Shown here piece after piece: positions 7,587-17,024 of a stretch of DNA of 64,000 bases (position 1 is its first letter; every line of letters starts with the position of its first letter). The notes beneath the pieces are model-generated. The model was not told the DNA's origin, searched no databases, and saw only the letters and a list, made by a program, of their open reading frames with translations. Source of the DNA: Azonexus sp. (lineage in GTDB: Bacteria > Pseudomonadota > Gammaproteobacteria > Burkholderiales > Rhodocyclaceae); the NCBI RefSeq assembly GCF_030824335.1, contig NZ_JAVBXX010000011.1, positions 124,001-188,000 on the forward strand, in the 5' to 3' direction. A program made the position numbers and the translations under genes.

Positions 7587-10001
7587 TTGAAATTACCCGC
7601 CTTTACCGGAAGTCTGCGTTTTCGCCTGTTGCTTGCCAGCCTGGCGATTGAAATTCTGATCGTCGTGTTGTTGCTCGGCAATAGCCTGCGCCTGATTGAT
7701 CAACAGCTATCGGAACAGACGGAACGCCACCAATCTGCCATCCAGCGCGCCTACAAAGTGGCAATCGCCATTCCATTGGCCGATCGCGATTACGCCAGCC
7801 TGTACGACATCCTTGAAAGCTGGCAGGCACCGGGTGAAATCGAGTACCTGGTCCTCAGCGATATCCAGGGCAAGCGTCTGGCCAACATCGCCTGGCCGGA
7901 TAGCGAACCCTTGCCAGCACCGGGCAAGGCTGCCGATGCCCCACTGCTGCACAGCAATTTCCCGATCGAGGTTTATGGTCAGCATTACGGCTACCTGCAT
8001 TACGGCCTGTCGCTCAAGTTTCTCGAAACCGCCCGCCACGAATTGTTGATCCAGGGCATCCTGATTGCGCTGCTTGGCGTTTTTCTGACCGGGCTGGTGC
8101 TGTTTGCCATCGGCTACTGGCTGACCCGTCATCTGGCAACTCTGGCCAGCGCCAGTACGCGGATTGCCGCAGGCGATTACCAGGTCGCCTTGCCAACCGA
8201 AGAAGCTGGCGAAATCGGGCAATTGAGCCGGAATTTCGCACGCATGGCCAGCGCCATTGAATCGCGCATCGAAGAACTGGCCACCTTGCTGGCCGAACAT
8301 CGGCGCAGTCAGGCCGAGCTCGAGACCTATCGACTGCACCTCGAAGAACTGGTGACATCGCGCACCGCCGAGCTCGAAATTGCCAAAGGAGCGGCCGAAA
8401 CATCCAATCAGGCCAAGAGCATGTTCCTCGCCAACATGAGCCACGAAATCCGCACACCGCTCAATGCCATCCTCGGCCTGACTCACCTGCTGCGCAGCGA
8501 AGCAAGCGCCGCGCAGATCGAACGCCTGAGCAAGATCGATGCAGCTGGCCGGCATTTGCTCTCGGTGATCAACGATATTCTCGACATCTCCAAGATCGAG
8601 GCAGGCAAACTGCAACTCGAACACAGCGACTTTGCCCTGTCGTCTGTCCTTGACCATGTTCGTTCCTTGCTGGCCGACGCCGCCCAGAGCAAGGGACTGG
8701 AAATCCTGATCGATGACGATCACGTCCCGCTCTGGCTGAAGGGCGATGTCATGCGTCTGCGTCAGGGCCTGCTCAATCTGGCGGGAAATGCGCTCAAATT
8801 TACCGAACACGGCCACATCAGCCTGCACGCCAAACTACTTGAAGAATCCGGCGACGACCTGCTGGTCCGCTTCGAAGTGCTCGATACCGGCATCGGCATT
8901 GCACCGGAACGCCTCTCCGAACTATTCCGGGCCTTCAAGCAGGCCGATCCGTCAACCACGCGAAAATTCGGCGGCACTGGCCTTGGGCTGGTCATCACCC
9001 GTCGCCTGGCCGAACTGATGGGTGGCGATGTCGGGGCAGAAAGCCTGCCAGGCCAGGGCAGCACCTTCTGGTTCACAGCACGGCTGCAACGCGGTCACGG
9101 CATCCTGCCGCCCAGCGAACAGATCGTCCAGGATGCGAGTGAACAACTGCGCGCGCAACATGTGGGCGCCCGCTTGCTGCTGGCCGAAGACAATGCGATC
9201 AATCGCGAAGTGGCGCTCGAATTGCTGCACGGCGCCGGGCTGGCCGTGGATATCGCCGAAGATGGCGTCGAAGCACTGGAAAAAGCCCGCCTGCATAAAT
9301 ACGACCTGGTGCTGATGGACGTCCAGATGCCGAATCTGGATGGCCTTGCCGCAACCCGCGCCATCCGCAAACTCCACGGCTGGGCCGGGATCCCGATTCT
9401 GGCAATGACCGCCAATGCTTTCGCCGAAGACCGGCGGGCTTGCGCCGAGGCCGGCATGAACGATTTCGTTGCCAAGCCGGTCGAACCGGGACAGCTCTAC
9501 GCCACACTGCTGCAATGGCTGTCCTCACGCCATGCAGCGACGCCTGAGCTGGCGCGTCCCGAAGCTGTCGCCGCACAACCGTACCGCACGCCCAGCAACG
9601 GTAACACCGACGATGCCTTGCGCCGCCGGCTTGAAGCCATTCCCGGCCTCGACGTAAACACCGGACTGATGATGGTGCGCGGCAAACTGAGCAGCTACGC
9701 GCGCATTCTCCGCCTGTTCGTTACCGAACATGGCGATGAAGTCTCCCGCCTGCGCAGCCTTTTTGCCGCCAACGACCTGTTGACCGCAGAACGCCTCGCC
9801 CATTCACTGAAAAGTGCCGCCGGCAACTTGGGGGCGACGGCGCTGGCACAGGTCGCCATCCGTCTCGACGCGCTGCTGAAACAACAGGATGCAGCAGCCG
9901 CCACTGTGGTGCTGGATGAACTGGCGCAGCTACTGCCCGAACTGACCAGCGCCCTTAAAGCGGCACTGGATGAAGGCGCCCCGACAAACAACGCCAACTG
10001 A
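7587..10001 (+). CDS. Hybrid sensor histidine kinase (TM-sensor-TM-HAMP-HisKA-HATPase-REC-HPt)
   Basis: This 804-residue protein starts with TTG 7587, five bases after the PhnD-like gene, suggesting translational coupling. Domains in order: TM helix (about 14-31), short periplasmic sensor (about 35-150), second TM (about 153-176), HAMP (to about 230), coiled coil, HisKA with His286 in [10 protein letters not shown], HATPase with DTGIGIAPE and FGGTGLGL, receiver with Asp578 in LVLMDVQMP, and HPt with His739 in [13 protein letters not shown] complete internal phosphorelay is therefore present, but no output regulator is encoded nearby. The small periplasmic part may read the state of the neighbouring binding protein; this is inference. 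Confidence 0.92.
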   Translation: MKLPAFTGSLRFRLLLASLAIEILIVVLLLGNSLRLIDQQLSEQTERHQSAIQRAYKVAIAIPLADRDYASLYDILESWQAPGEIEYLVLSDIQGKRLANIAWPDSEPLPAPGKAADAPLLHSNFPIEVYGQHYGYLHYGLSLKFLETARHELLIQGILIALLGVFLTGLVLFAIGYWLTRHLATLASASTRIAAGDYQVALPTEEAGEIGQLSRNFARMASAIESRIEELATLLAEHRRSQAELETYRLHLEELVTSRTAELEIAKGAAETSNQAKSMFLANMSHEIRTPLNAILGLTHLLRSEASAAQIERLSKIDAAGRHLLSVINDILDISKIEAGKLQLEHSDFALSSVLDHVRSLLADAAQSKGLEILIDDDHVPLWLKGDVMRLRQGLLNLAGNALKFTEHGHISLHAKLLEESGDDLLVRFEVLDTGIGIAPERLSELFRAFKQADPSTTRKFGGTGLGLVITRRLAELMGGDVGAESLPGQGSTFWFTARLQRGHGILPPSEQIVQDASEQLRAQHVGARLLLAEDNAINREVALELLHGAGLAVDIAEDGVEALEKARLHKYDLVLMDVQMPNLDGLAATRAIRKLHGWAGIPILAMTANAFAEDRRACAEAGMNDFVAKPVEPGQLYATLLQWLSSRHAATPELARPEAVAAQPYRTPSNGNTDDALRRRLEAIPGLDVNTGLMMVRGKLSSYARILRLFVTEHGDEVSRLRSLFAANDLLTAERLAHSLKSAAGNLGATALAQVAIRLDALLKQQDAAAATVVLDELAQLLPELTSALKAALDEGAPTNNAN

Positions 10002-10020
10002 TGCTTTCTGACTCTTGCGC

Positions 10021-12255
10021 ATGAAACGTTTTATTCCGCTCTTTCTGCTCGCCTTTTGTCCCTTGCTGGCGGCCGAGCCAACCTTGACCGTCGGCATTTT
10101 TGCCTTTCGCCCCAAACCGGTCATGGCGCAAAAATATGACGAGCTTGGCATCTACCTGAGCCAGGCCACCCCAGGTTACACCTTCAAGGTCGAATACCTG
10201 GATCAGCACGAAATTGAAAGCGCACTGGCTGCCAAACGTCTGGATTTCCTGTTCACCAATCCCTCCCATTTTGTTCGTCTGCGGCACGACAATCATTTGT
10301 CGGGCGCCATCGCCACGCTGCAAACGCTGGAAAACGGTTTGATCAGCGACTCGCTCGGCGGCGTCATCCTGGCGCCAATGAACAGCCCGATCAAGCAACT
10401 GAAAGACCTGAAGGGAAAGCGCATCGTCATCCCGGGGCCAAAATACCTGGGCGGCTACCAGGCCCAGGCTTACGAATTGCAGCAGGCGGGCATTCACCTC
10501 CCTGACGACGCCACCCTGATTGAAGCTGGGGCACACGACAAGGCATTCGAAACCCTGCTGGCCGGCAAGGCAGATGCTGCGTTTGTCCGCAGCGGCATGG
10601 TCGAAGCGCTGATTCACGAAGGTCGCTGGCAGGAAGACCGGCTGCAAATCATCAATCGGCAGAATCTCCCCTATTTTCCCTTTGCCAGCTCCACCCGGCT
10701 TTATCCGGAATGGGCCTTTGCCGCTCTCCCTTCGGTACCGGAAGACGTGGTCAAGCGCGTCAACCTGGCCTTGTTGACCATCAAACCCGACATGCCGGTT
10801 GCCCGCGCCGCCGGAATTTACGGTTTCACGATCCCGGCGGATTATCAAACCGTAGATCAACTGGCCCGCGCCCTGCGCCTGCCGCCCTATGAACAGGCGG
10901 ATTTCCATCTATCCGATGTCTGGACGCGCTATCAATGGCCGATCACGTTACTTCTGATTGCGCTGTTCACCATCGGTCTGCTGTTTATTCGTCTCGCCAA
11001 TGCGCGCAGCGCACTGGCCCGGCATCGCCAGCACCTGGAATCGCTGGTCGAAGAACGAACAACCGCCCTGTCCATCGCCAAGGAATCGGCCGAAGCAGCC
11101 AATCGGGCAAAAAGCACCTTCCTGGCGAACATGAGCCATGAACTGCGCACCCCGCTCAATGCCATCATCGGCATGACGGCAATGGCCTTGCGTCGCGCCG
11201 AAGATCGACAGCAGCACGAACAACTGGCCAAGGTCGAACAAGCATCAAAGCACTTGCTCGCCGTCATCAGCGACATCCTCGATATTTCCAAGATCGAAGC
11301 CGAACGCCTGACCCTGGAACAAACCGACTTTCAGCTAGCGGAGGTTTGTCGCAACCTGCGCGGCCTGATCGAACTGCGCGCCAGCGAAAAAGACCTGCAA
11401 CTGAACTTCGAAATACCTGCCGGTTTGGCAGAGCAGGCGCTGATCGGCGATCCGCTGCGCCTGGGTCAGGTCTTGCTGAACCTGAGCAGCAACGCAATCA
11501 AATTCACCCGGCAAGGAGGCGTTACCTTGCGCGTACAGGCGATAGCGGATCAAACAGACGAGGTGCAGCTATGTTTTTCCGTCATCGACAGCGGCATCGG
11601 CATGCCTGCCGATGTCCTGAGCCGGCTGTTCAGGGCATTCGAACAAGCCGACAACTCGATGACCCGCCAATATGGCGGCACCGGCCTCGGGCTGGCAATC
11701 AGCCAACGCCTGGTCAGACTGATGGGTGGTGAAATCAGCGTCGAAAGCCAGCCAGGAAAAGGCAGCGTCTTCAGCTTCACGATTACGCTGGCCAAAAGTA
11801 ATTTGACCCCGACCAGCACGTCGACCGCAGAAACGCATGATGCCGAACGACAATTGCAGCGCGACCACGCCGGTGCCCGCATCCTGCTGGTCGAGGATGA
11901 ACCGATCAACCGGGAAATCACGCTGTGTCTGCTCGAAGACACCGGATTGGCAGTCGACATTGCCGAAGATGGCCAACAAGCGTTCGATCTCGCCCGTCAG
12001 AAGCGCTACGAATTGATCCTGATGGACATGCAGATGCCCAACATGAACGGCCTCGAAGCCACCCGGGCCATCCGCAACAATTCGCTGAACCGCAACACGC
12101 CCATTCTGGCCATGACCGCCAATGTCTTCGACGAAGACCGCAAAGCCTGCCTGGCCGTCGGCATGGACGATTTCCTGAGCAAACCGGTCAGCCCGGAACG
12201 CCTGTTCTCAAGCCTGTTGCAATGGTTGACCAAGGCCGCCGAACCGGCCGCCTGA
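10021..12255 (+). CDS. Hybrid histidine kinase with fused N-terminal PhnD-like binding domain
   Basis: The ATG at 10021 was chosen over TTG 10015 because it gives a clean signal peptide ([20 protein letters not shown]). About 280 residues of PhnD-like fold follow ([36 protein letters not shown]), then a TM helix ([18 protein letters not shown]), a coiled coil, HisKA with His373 in [11 protein letters not shown], HATPase ([17 protein letters not shown]) and one receiver ([13 protein letters not shown]). There is no HPt, unlike the kinase upstream. The binding domain is the same type as the free protein at 6736, so ligand recognition has been welded to the kinase here. The three genes form one operon with gaps of 5 and 19 bases. 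Confidence 0.92.
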   Translation: MKRFIPLFLLAFCPLLAAEPTLTVGIFAFRPKPVMAQKYDELGIYLSQATPGYTFKVEYLDQHEIESALAAKRLDFLFTNPSHFVRLRHDNHLSGAIATLQTLENGLISDSLGGVILAPMNSPIKQLKDLKGKRIVIPGPKYLGGYQAQAYELQQAGIHLPDDATLIEAGAHDKAFETLLAGKADAAFVRSGMVEALIHEGRWQEDRLQIINRQNLPYFPFASSTRLYPEWAFAALPSVPEDVVKRVNLALLTIKPDMPVARAAGIYGFTIPADYQTVDQLARALRLPPYEQADFHLSDVWTRYQWPITLLLIALFTIGLLFIRLANARSALARHRQHLESLVEERTTALSIAKESAEAANRAKSTFLANMSHELRTPLNAIIGMTAMALRRAEDRQQHEQLAKVEQASKHLLAVISDILDISKIEAERLTLEQTDFQLAEVCRNLRGLIELRASEKDLQLNFEIPAGLAEQALIGDPLRLGQVLLNLSSNAIKFTRQGGVTLRVQAIADQTDEVQLCFSVIDSGIGMPADVLSRLFRAFEQADNSMTRQYGGTGLGLAISQRLVRLMGGEISVESQPGKGSVFSFTITLAKSNLTPTSTSTAETHDAERQLQRDHAGARILLVEDEPINREITLCLLEDTGLAVDIAEDGQQAFDLARQKRYELILMDMQMPNMNGLEATRAIRNNSLNRNTPILAMTANVFDEDRKACLAVGMDDFLSKPVSPERLFSSLLQWLTKAAEPAA

Positions 12256-12405
12256 ACAAGACGCGCAGCGCGTACACAACTTGTCTATCCGGCACCGACG
12301 GATCGTGCCATGATGAAACTCGCTCCTTGTAAAAATCATTGGCTGGCAAGAAACGCCATGCGGCAAGCAAGGTCTCAAGCCATATCAAGATCAGGAGATA
12401 GAAAA

Positions 12406-12945
12406 ATGCGTATTCCCCACAGAAAATCGATATTCGCGCTGTTACTCAGCCTCACGCTCGCCTGCGGGCCAGCCTTGGCCGACAAGCCGGACAAGGGCAA
12501 TCATGGCAGGTCGGAAAACAATGCTCACAATTCACACGGAGGAGACGCGCGCGGTGCCGATGAACGCCAGCACGAACGCCGCGATGACAACCGGCAATAC
12601 GACAAGCGCCACGATCGGCGCAACAGCCATGAATCCGGCCGCTTCAATGACCGGCAGCGCAACGACCTGCACGCCTATTACGCCGAGCGCTCACACTCGG
12701 GTCATTGCCCACCGGGGCTGGCCAAGAAAAACAACGGCTGCCAGCCGCCGGGCCAAGCCAAAAAATGGCGCAAGGGTTATGCCTTGCCCAGAGACGTACG
12801 CTACTACGACCTGCCACGCGACGTTCTCATCCACCTTGGGCCGCCGCCCAGCGGGCACAAATATGTGCGCGTCGCATCGGATATCCTGATGATCGCCATC
12901 GGCACCAGCATGGTGGTTGATGCCATCGATGACCTCGGTCGCTAA
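12406..12945 (+). CDS. CigR/RcnB-like periplasmic protein
   Basis: A 179-residue exported protein. ATG 12406 is chosen because AGGAGA lies at 12393-12398 and a good signal peptide follows (KSIFALLLSLTLACGPALA). The mature part is first His/Asp/Arg/Asn-rich and low complexity (about 25-95), then has the conserved segment CPPGLAKKNNGCQPPGQAKK and a C-terminal hydrophobic stretch (VASDILMIAIGTSMVVDAID). This arrangement is that of the CigR/RcnB-like family, whose Salmonella CigR member has been called an anti-virulence regulator. Its role here is unknown. The His-rich repeat could bind metal; that is speculation. Confidence 0.75.
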   Translation: MRIPHRKSIFALLLSLTLACGPALADKPDKGNHGRSENNAHNSHGGDARGADERQHERRDDNRQYDKRHDRRNSHESGRFNDRQRNDLHAYYAERSHSGHCPPGLAKKNNGCQPPGQAKKWRKGYALPRDVRYYDLPRDVLIHLGPPPSGHKYVRVASDILMIAIGTSMVVDAIDDLGR

Positions 12946-12994
12946 TCGCTCACCCGATACGTGCTCGGCTGATGTAAAACCACGCTGACGTAAT

Positions 12995-13654
12995 CTACGG
13001 TTTCCCGGCCAGCAGCCGGGACACCGTTTCCTTCAATTCGTCCAGTTCCTGTTCCAGCACGGCAACCCGGGCGCTCAACGCATCAATGAGCGGATGGGTA
13101 ACGGGCTGACTGCCCCGCCCGCTCCCCGCATCAAGCACCGGCTGACCACCCAGCAGGTGGGTCCAGCGATTTTCCCGCGCTCCCGGCAGCCGTGGCAGTT
13201 CCTGCACCAGCCCGCCACTTTCGCGACTGGCCAGTTCTTCGAGAAAAGCCTCGACCGCTGAAATATCGGCGAATTTATGCAGCCGTTCGCAGTTCAGGCG
13301 CAATTCGCCAGCGGTCTGCGGTCCGCGCAGCATCAATACGGTGAGCAAGGCGCTGGCCTGCTTCGGCACACCCAGCACTTTCTCGAATTGATGCGCGAAA
13401 CGCACCACCCGGCTGCCACTGACTTCACTGACCAGATCAAGCGCGATCAGTGTTTCCAGCGCCTGCAGGATTTCCGGTTCAGTGGCTTCGATCACCGGAT
13501 TGCGACTGGTTTTCTGATTGCAACCGGCCGCCAGCGCATTGAGCGAGAGCGGGTAAGTATCGGGCACGGTTCGCTGCTTCTCGATCAAGGTACCGAGAAC
13601 GCGTATTTCGAGCGGAGCAAGCACCAGGGAAGGCGAGGACAAGTTATCGGACAT
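12995..13654 (-). CDS. yceH: YceH family protein (DUF480)
   Basis: A 219-residue protein starting at ATG 13654 (MSDNLSSPSLVLAP) with AAGAGA eight bases upstream; an in-frame TTG at 13675 is possible but has no ribosome site. It carries the DUF480 hallmarks: LEIRVLGTLIEKQRTVPD, YPLSLNALAAGCNQKTSRNP and LMLRGPQTAGELR, which build two winged-helix domains, plus a C-terminal coiled-coil tail (ARVAVLEQELDELKETVSRL). The family's function is not established. Confidence 0.9.
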   Translation of the reverse strand: MSDNLSSPSLVLAPLEIRVLGTLIEKQRTVPDTYPLSLNALAAGCNQKTSRNPVIEATEPEILQALETLIALDLVSEVSGSRVVRFAHQFEKVLGVPKQASALLTVLMLRGPQTAGELRLNCERLHKFADISAVEAFLEELASRESGGLVQELPRLPGARENRWTHLLGGQPVLDAGSGRGSQPVTHPLIDALSARVAVLEQELDELKETVSRLLAGKP

Positions 13655-13706
13655 CGAACAATCTCTTAACGACAAAAAATCAAGAATAAACGGCCGGATA
13701 TCCCGG

Positions 13707-14327
13707 TCAGCGGTTTTTCAGCCAGGCGCGATAAAGCATCAAGGCCACATGTGCGTCGTTGGCGGCGTAAAGCAACTGGCGCTCGCTCAAGCGGGGATGC
13801 GCCCAGTTGCTGGTGCCGGTCTTTTTCGACTTCTGGAAGCGTTGACCGAAGAAATGCGCCACCGCCACCTTCGCCCCCACCGTTCCCCGATGAGCCGGCC
13901 CACGCAGGGTTTCACCGAGATCGAGCAGGTTTTGCGGGGTGATGTCGAGCCGCGCCTTGAGCACGCTGCGGTCATTGCCCAGACCAAAACCGACCTTGAG
14001 TACCCCCGGCGCCTGAAGAATTTCCTTCAAGAGCGCATGCCCGGCAGCGTCTGCAACGGGAAACAGGTAGGCATGATCGTCGGTCGCCAGTTGCACCAGA
14101 TGCGGCCCGGTCGACACCTCACCCTTGCGGAAAGTCGGCTTCGATTCGCTGTCAAAACCGATCGCATCGGCCGCCAGCAACGCCTGCGCGGCAAGGGCAC
14201 GCTGCGCATCGGACTGCACCAAGGTGATCCGGTCGAGCCCCAGCCCCGGATAAAGCGGCAACTCGGCTGCCAGATCGTCGCGACTGACTTCGGCTTCGGC
14301 TCCTGTTTCGACTTCTGCCTCGCTCAT
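13707..14327 (-). CDS. 3'-5' exonuclease domain protein (DEDD superfamily)
   Basis: This 206-residue protein resembles the RNase D / Werner-type 3'-5' exonuclease domain. The Exo I motif is AIGFDSESKPTF (Asp, Glu), Exo II includes KVGFGLGNDRSVL and Exo III is ERQLLYAANDAHVALMLYR, all with acidic metal ligands. It lacks the HRDC domains of RNase D, so it is a single-domain exonuclease. Its ATG overlaps the stop of the upstream esterase gene by four bases (14324-14327), so the two are co-transcribed. Substrate (DNA or RNA) cannot be decided from the sequence. Confidence 0.85.
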   Translation of the reverse strand: MSEAEVETGAEAEVSRDDLAAELPLYPGLGLDRITLVQSDAQRALAAQALLAADAIGFDSESKPTFRKGEVSTGPHLVQLATDDHAYLFPVADAAGHALLKEILQAPGVLKVGFGLGNDRSVLKARLDITPQNLLDLGETLRGPAHRGTVGAKVAVAHFFGQRFQKSKKTGTSNWAHPRLSERQLLYAANDAHVALMLYRAWLKNR

Positions 14328-15001
14328 GCCAAACGCTCGGCCAGCCAGGCACCGATGGCCTGAATTTCTTCCAGACAGACGGTGTGCGGCATCGGATATT
14401 CCTGCCAGCGCACGGCATAGCCCTCGCCCAGCAGGAAATCCCGCGCCTGTTTACCCAGGGCCGGCGCAACCACATCATCCAGACTGCCGTGGGCGGCAAA
14501 AATCGGAATCTGCCGGTTTTCCACGCTCAGTTCAGGCAACAGCAAGTCGGTAGACGGAATGTAGGTGGATAGCGCGATGACGCCGGCTAGGGCTTCCGGA
14601 TGCGTCAGCGCCGTGCTGTAGGCCACCGCGCCGCCCTGTGAAAACCCGGCAAGAAAAATCCGCGCCGCCGGAATGCCGCGCGCGTTTTCCCGGGCGATCA
14701 ACTGGCGAATCGCATCGCGCGAACGACTCAGCCCGGCCACATCAATTTGCCGCGCATGGGGCGCCAGCGAAATGATGTCGTACCAGGCCGGCATCACATA
14801 ACCGCCATTGCAGGTCACCGGGATTTCCGGCGCATGCGGAAAAATGAAGCGCACACCGGGCGATTCCTCCAGACCGAGTTCCGGCACCACCGGAACAAAA
14901 TCCGAACCGTCCGCCCCCAGGCCGTGCAACCAGATAACCGAATACGCCACCGGGCCGCCATGCTCCAGTTCGATTGCTTGCAAGCTCGTGCTCAAGACCA
15001 T
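14324..15001 (-). CDS. Carboxylesterase / phospholipase family alpha/beta hydrolase
   Basis: A 225-residue member of the small carboxylesterase family (COG0400 type). The nucleophile elbow is FLAGFSQGGAVAYS, the acid is the Asp pair in HGSLDDVVAP and the catalytic His is in YPMPHTVCLEE; the oxyanion segment is VIWLHGLGADGSDF near the N-terminus. ATG 15001 is taken as start, although AAGGA lies only one base before it; TTG 14992 would have better spacing. It is cytoplasmic (no signal peptide). It overlaps the exonuclease gene downstream and runs divergently from queF. Confidence 0.9.
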   Translation of the reverse strand: MVLSTSLQAIELEHGGPVAYSVIWLHGLGADGSDFVPVVPELGLEESPGVRFIFPHAPEIPVTCNGGYVMPAWYDIISLAPHARQIDVAGLSRSRDAIRQLIARENARGIPAARIFLAGFSQGGAVAYSTALTHPEALAGVIALSTYIPSTDLLLPELSVENRQIPIFAAHGSLDDVVAPALGKQARDFLLGEGYAVRWQEYPMPHTVCLEEIQAIGAWLAERLA

Positions 15002-15078
15002 TTCCTTCAACAAAACATCGATACCTCCCTTTTAACCCAGGAGCCCCCCGCAAAGCCAGCGTCCGGTAAAATCCGAAA

Positions 15079-15915
15079 ATGACCACGCAAACCGATCACC
15101 GCCATTCGCCACTCGGCAAAAGCACCGCTTACGCCAGTCAGTACGCCCCGGAACTGCTGTTTCCGATTGCCCGCCAGCTGAAGCGCGACGAGTTGGGCAT
15201 CACGGCCGACTCCCTGCCCTTTGTCGGCGAAGACCTGTGGAATGCCTACGAATTGTCCTGGCTCAATGGGAAGGGCAAACCTGTCGTGGCCGTCGGCACA
15301 TTGCGCGTGCCGGCCGACAGCCCGCGCCTGATCGAATCGAAGTCGCTGAAGCTCTATTTCAATTCGCTGAACCAGACAGCCTTCGCCAGCCAGGAAGAAG
15401 TCAGCGCCATCGTCTGCCGCGACCTGTCGGCAGCGGCTGGCGCGCCGGTTGTCGTGGAGATTACCCCACTGAACCAGCGCCCGCAGGCGGCAATCCGCTA
15501 CCCCGAAGGTACGCTGCTCGACGAGCTGGATATCGCCTGCACCGATTACCAGCCAGCCCCCAGCCTGCTTTCTGCGGTCGACGCGCCGGAAATCGAAGAA
15601 ACGCTGTATTCGCACCTGCTCAAGTCGAATTGCCTGGTCACCGGCCAGCCGGACTGGGCGATGGTGGTCATCCGCTATCGTGGCCGTCCGATCGAGCAGA
15701 CCGGCCTGTTGCGCTACCTGGTGTCGTTCCGCGACCACAACGAATTCCACGAACAGTGCGTCGAGCGCATTTTCTGCGACATCCGCCGTCATTGCGCCCC
15801 AGCCGCGCTTGCCGTGCACGCCCGCTACACGCGGCGCGGCGGGCTGGACATCAACCCGTTCCGGCAGACCGGCGAATTCGACACGCCGGACAACACGCGG
15901 GAAATTCGCCAGTAA
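15079..15915 (+). CDS. queF: NADPH-dependent 7-cyano-7-deazaguanine reductase
   Basis: This 278-residue protein reduces preQ0 to preQ1 in queuosine biosynthesis. It has the length of the two-domain (E. coli-like) QueF. Visible signatures are the QueF motif ESKSLKLYFNSLNQ near residue 94, the catalytic Cys in LKSNCLVTGQPDWA near 190 and FRDHNEFHEQCVERIF with the conserved Glu and His. No other queuosine genes are in the window. A TAAAAT box at 15067-15072 ends only six bases before the ATG, hinting at a leaderless or very short-leader mRNA. One iterated 10-mer is in frame at 15573 (SAVDA). Confidence 0.97.
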   Translation: MTTQTDHRHSPLGKSTAYASQYAPELLFPIARQLKRDELGITADSLPFVGEDLWNAYELSWLNGKGKPVVAVGTLRVPADSPRLIESKSLKLYFNSLNQTAFASQEEVSAIVCRDLSAAAGAPVVVEITPLNQRPQAAIRYPEGTLLDELDIACTDYQPAPSLLSAVDAPEIEETLYSHLLKSNCLVTGQPDWAMVVIRYRGRPIEQTGLLRYLVSFRDHNEFHEQCVERIFCDIRRHCAPAALAVHARYTRRGGLDINPFRQTGEFDTPDNTREIRQ

Positions 15916-16012
15916 TACCTGCCAGCAATCCCGGCCGAACAAAGCCGGGACGCTGATGCTGGCGCCTCGCTGCCCCAAGCAGACACAAGGCAATGCACCA
16001 GAATCTCTCCAA

Positions 16013-16045
16013 AAATGCGGTCGACCGCACCAGGAGACCGCATTT
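16013..16045. repeat. Intergenic cluster of three GACCGCA half-sites with alternative hairpins
   Basis: The full palindrome TGCGGTCGACCGCA occupies 16016-16029. AAATGCGGTC (16013-16022) can instead pair with GACCGCATTT (16036-16045) around a 13-base loop. It lies about 100 bases after queF and 135 bases before the next gene, so it may serve as a weak terminator; no U-tract follows the stem apart from the T-run within the arm. Confidence 0.55.
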
Positions 16046-16097
16046 CCCGTCTTCTGCTGAAAACACTAAGCAATTGATTTCATTCAGCTGATGCAGC

Positions 16098-16127
16098 TTG
16101 CATCGGCCGGCATGATTTTCGCTAAAT
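16098..16127 (+). promoter_or_regulatory. Candidate promoter of the small gene at 16180
   Basis: TTGCAT (16098-16103) and CTAAAT (16122-16127) have an 18-base spacer and sit about 50 bases upstream of the ATG, which has AAGGAGA at 16164-16170. The fit to consensus is moderate. Confidence 0.35.
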
Positions 16128-16179
16128 TCTCCTGCCCCCCTAACAGCAGGGCGCTGCACCCATAAGGAGAAATTGCACA

Positions 16180-16485
16180 ATGAACAAGCAGATGGAAATG
16201 GCTCAATTATTGGCCCGCTTCAAATTACAGGCGAAGCGCACACTCGGCGAATCGGTCGATCTGGAACGACTGACCCGCGACCCCGCTTATGCCAGGCAAC
16301 GATTGAATGAAATTGAGGATCTTGCCGACGACGAAGACCTGCTGATCATGGTGTTGCGCTTGCGCGATTACCTTTTGCCGGTGGTCCCGGAACAGGCAGC
16401 AAACAATCCGCCGATCAGTGAAGTCGCCACATCGAGGCAGGTTGGCGAAATGCGCAATTACCTGAAGGGGGCCAGAAGCTGGTAG
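16180..16485 (+). CDS. Hypothetical protein, 101 residues
   Basis: ATG 16180 follows a strong AAGGAGA with nine-base spacing, so expression is likely. The protein (MNKQMEMAQLLARFKLQAKR...) is highly charged and helical, with an acidic middle (NEIEDLADDEDLLIMVLRLR) and no signal peptide or membrane segment. I recognise no family. The neighbours (queF, a haem lipoprotein) give no hint of function. Confidence 0.75.
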   Translation: MNKQMEMAQLLARFKLQAKRTLGESVDLERLTRDPAYARQRLNEIEDLADDEDLLIMVLRLRDYLLPVVPEQAANNPPISEVATSRQVGEMRNYLKGARSW

Positions 16486-16501
16486 AAAGCTGGCCGGGGC
16501 G

Positions 16502-16530
16502 TTCGGGGGGTGAATCTAGCCGGGTATAAT
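16502..16530 (+). promoter_or_regulatory. Candidate promoter of the haem lipoprotein gene
   Basis: A perfect TATAAT (16525-16530) is preceded 17 bases upstream by a weak TTCGGG (16502-16507). Transcription would start near 16537, which favours ATG 16563 over ATG 16548 as the translation start downstream. Confidence 0.4.
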
Positions 16531-16562
16531 GCCCCCCTTCCCCAAGCATGACCCGAAACCCC

Positions 16563-17018
16563 ATGGCCAAAAAATCGATTTTCCCCCTTGTTGCCTTGTT
16601 GACCGCAATATTCATTGCCGGCTGCGGCGAGGTCGAGGACACGCGTCCCGGCCAGCCGGTCAAGACCCGGCAAACCGCCTTCAAGGAGATCATCAAGACC
16701 TTTGAGCCGATGGGTGTGATGCTGCGGCAGGACCGCTACGATGCGGACAAATTCCTCAGCATGGCGAATGACCTGATCGCCCGACGCGATGCCCCGTGGA
16801 CGCATTTCGGGCCGGATACCAACTATCCGCCGACCAAGGCCACCGCACTGCTGTGGCAGGAAACCGAACGTTTCGAGCGCGAACGCGTGGCCTTTTTTGC
16901 CGCCACCGACGCCTTGCTGGCTGCCGCACAAAAGAAGGAAAAATCTGCGGTCGACACGGCCTACAAGGCCGTTTACGAAACCTGCCAGAACTGCCATAAA
17001 CCGTTCAAGGCACGCTGA
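16563..17018 (+). CDS. Cytochrome c'-like haem lipoprotein
   Basis: A 151-residue exported lipoprotein: signal FPLVALLTAIFIAGC with the lipobox Cys near residue 20. A single c-type haem motif CQNCHKPFK lies at the extreme C-terminus, and the body is helical with conserved aromatic residues (TFEPMGVMLR, APWTHFGPDTNYPPTKA). This is the topology of four-helix cytochrome c'-type proteins, where the haem site is on the last helix. It would sit in the periplasm on a membrane anchor. ATG 16548 is an alternative start. The next gene begins six bases after the stop. An iterated 10-mer is in frame at 16946 (SAVDT). Confidence 0.8.
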   Translation: MAKKSIFPLVALLTAIFIAGCGEVEDTRPGQPVKTRQTAFKEIIKTFEPMGVMLRQDRYDADKFLSMANDLIARRDAPWTHFGPDTNYPPTKATALLWQETERFERERVAFFAATDALLAAAQKKEKSAVDTAYKAVYETCQNCHKPFKAR

Positions 17019-17024
17019 CCCACC

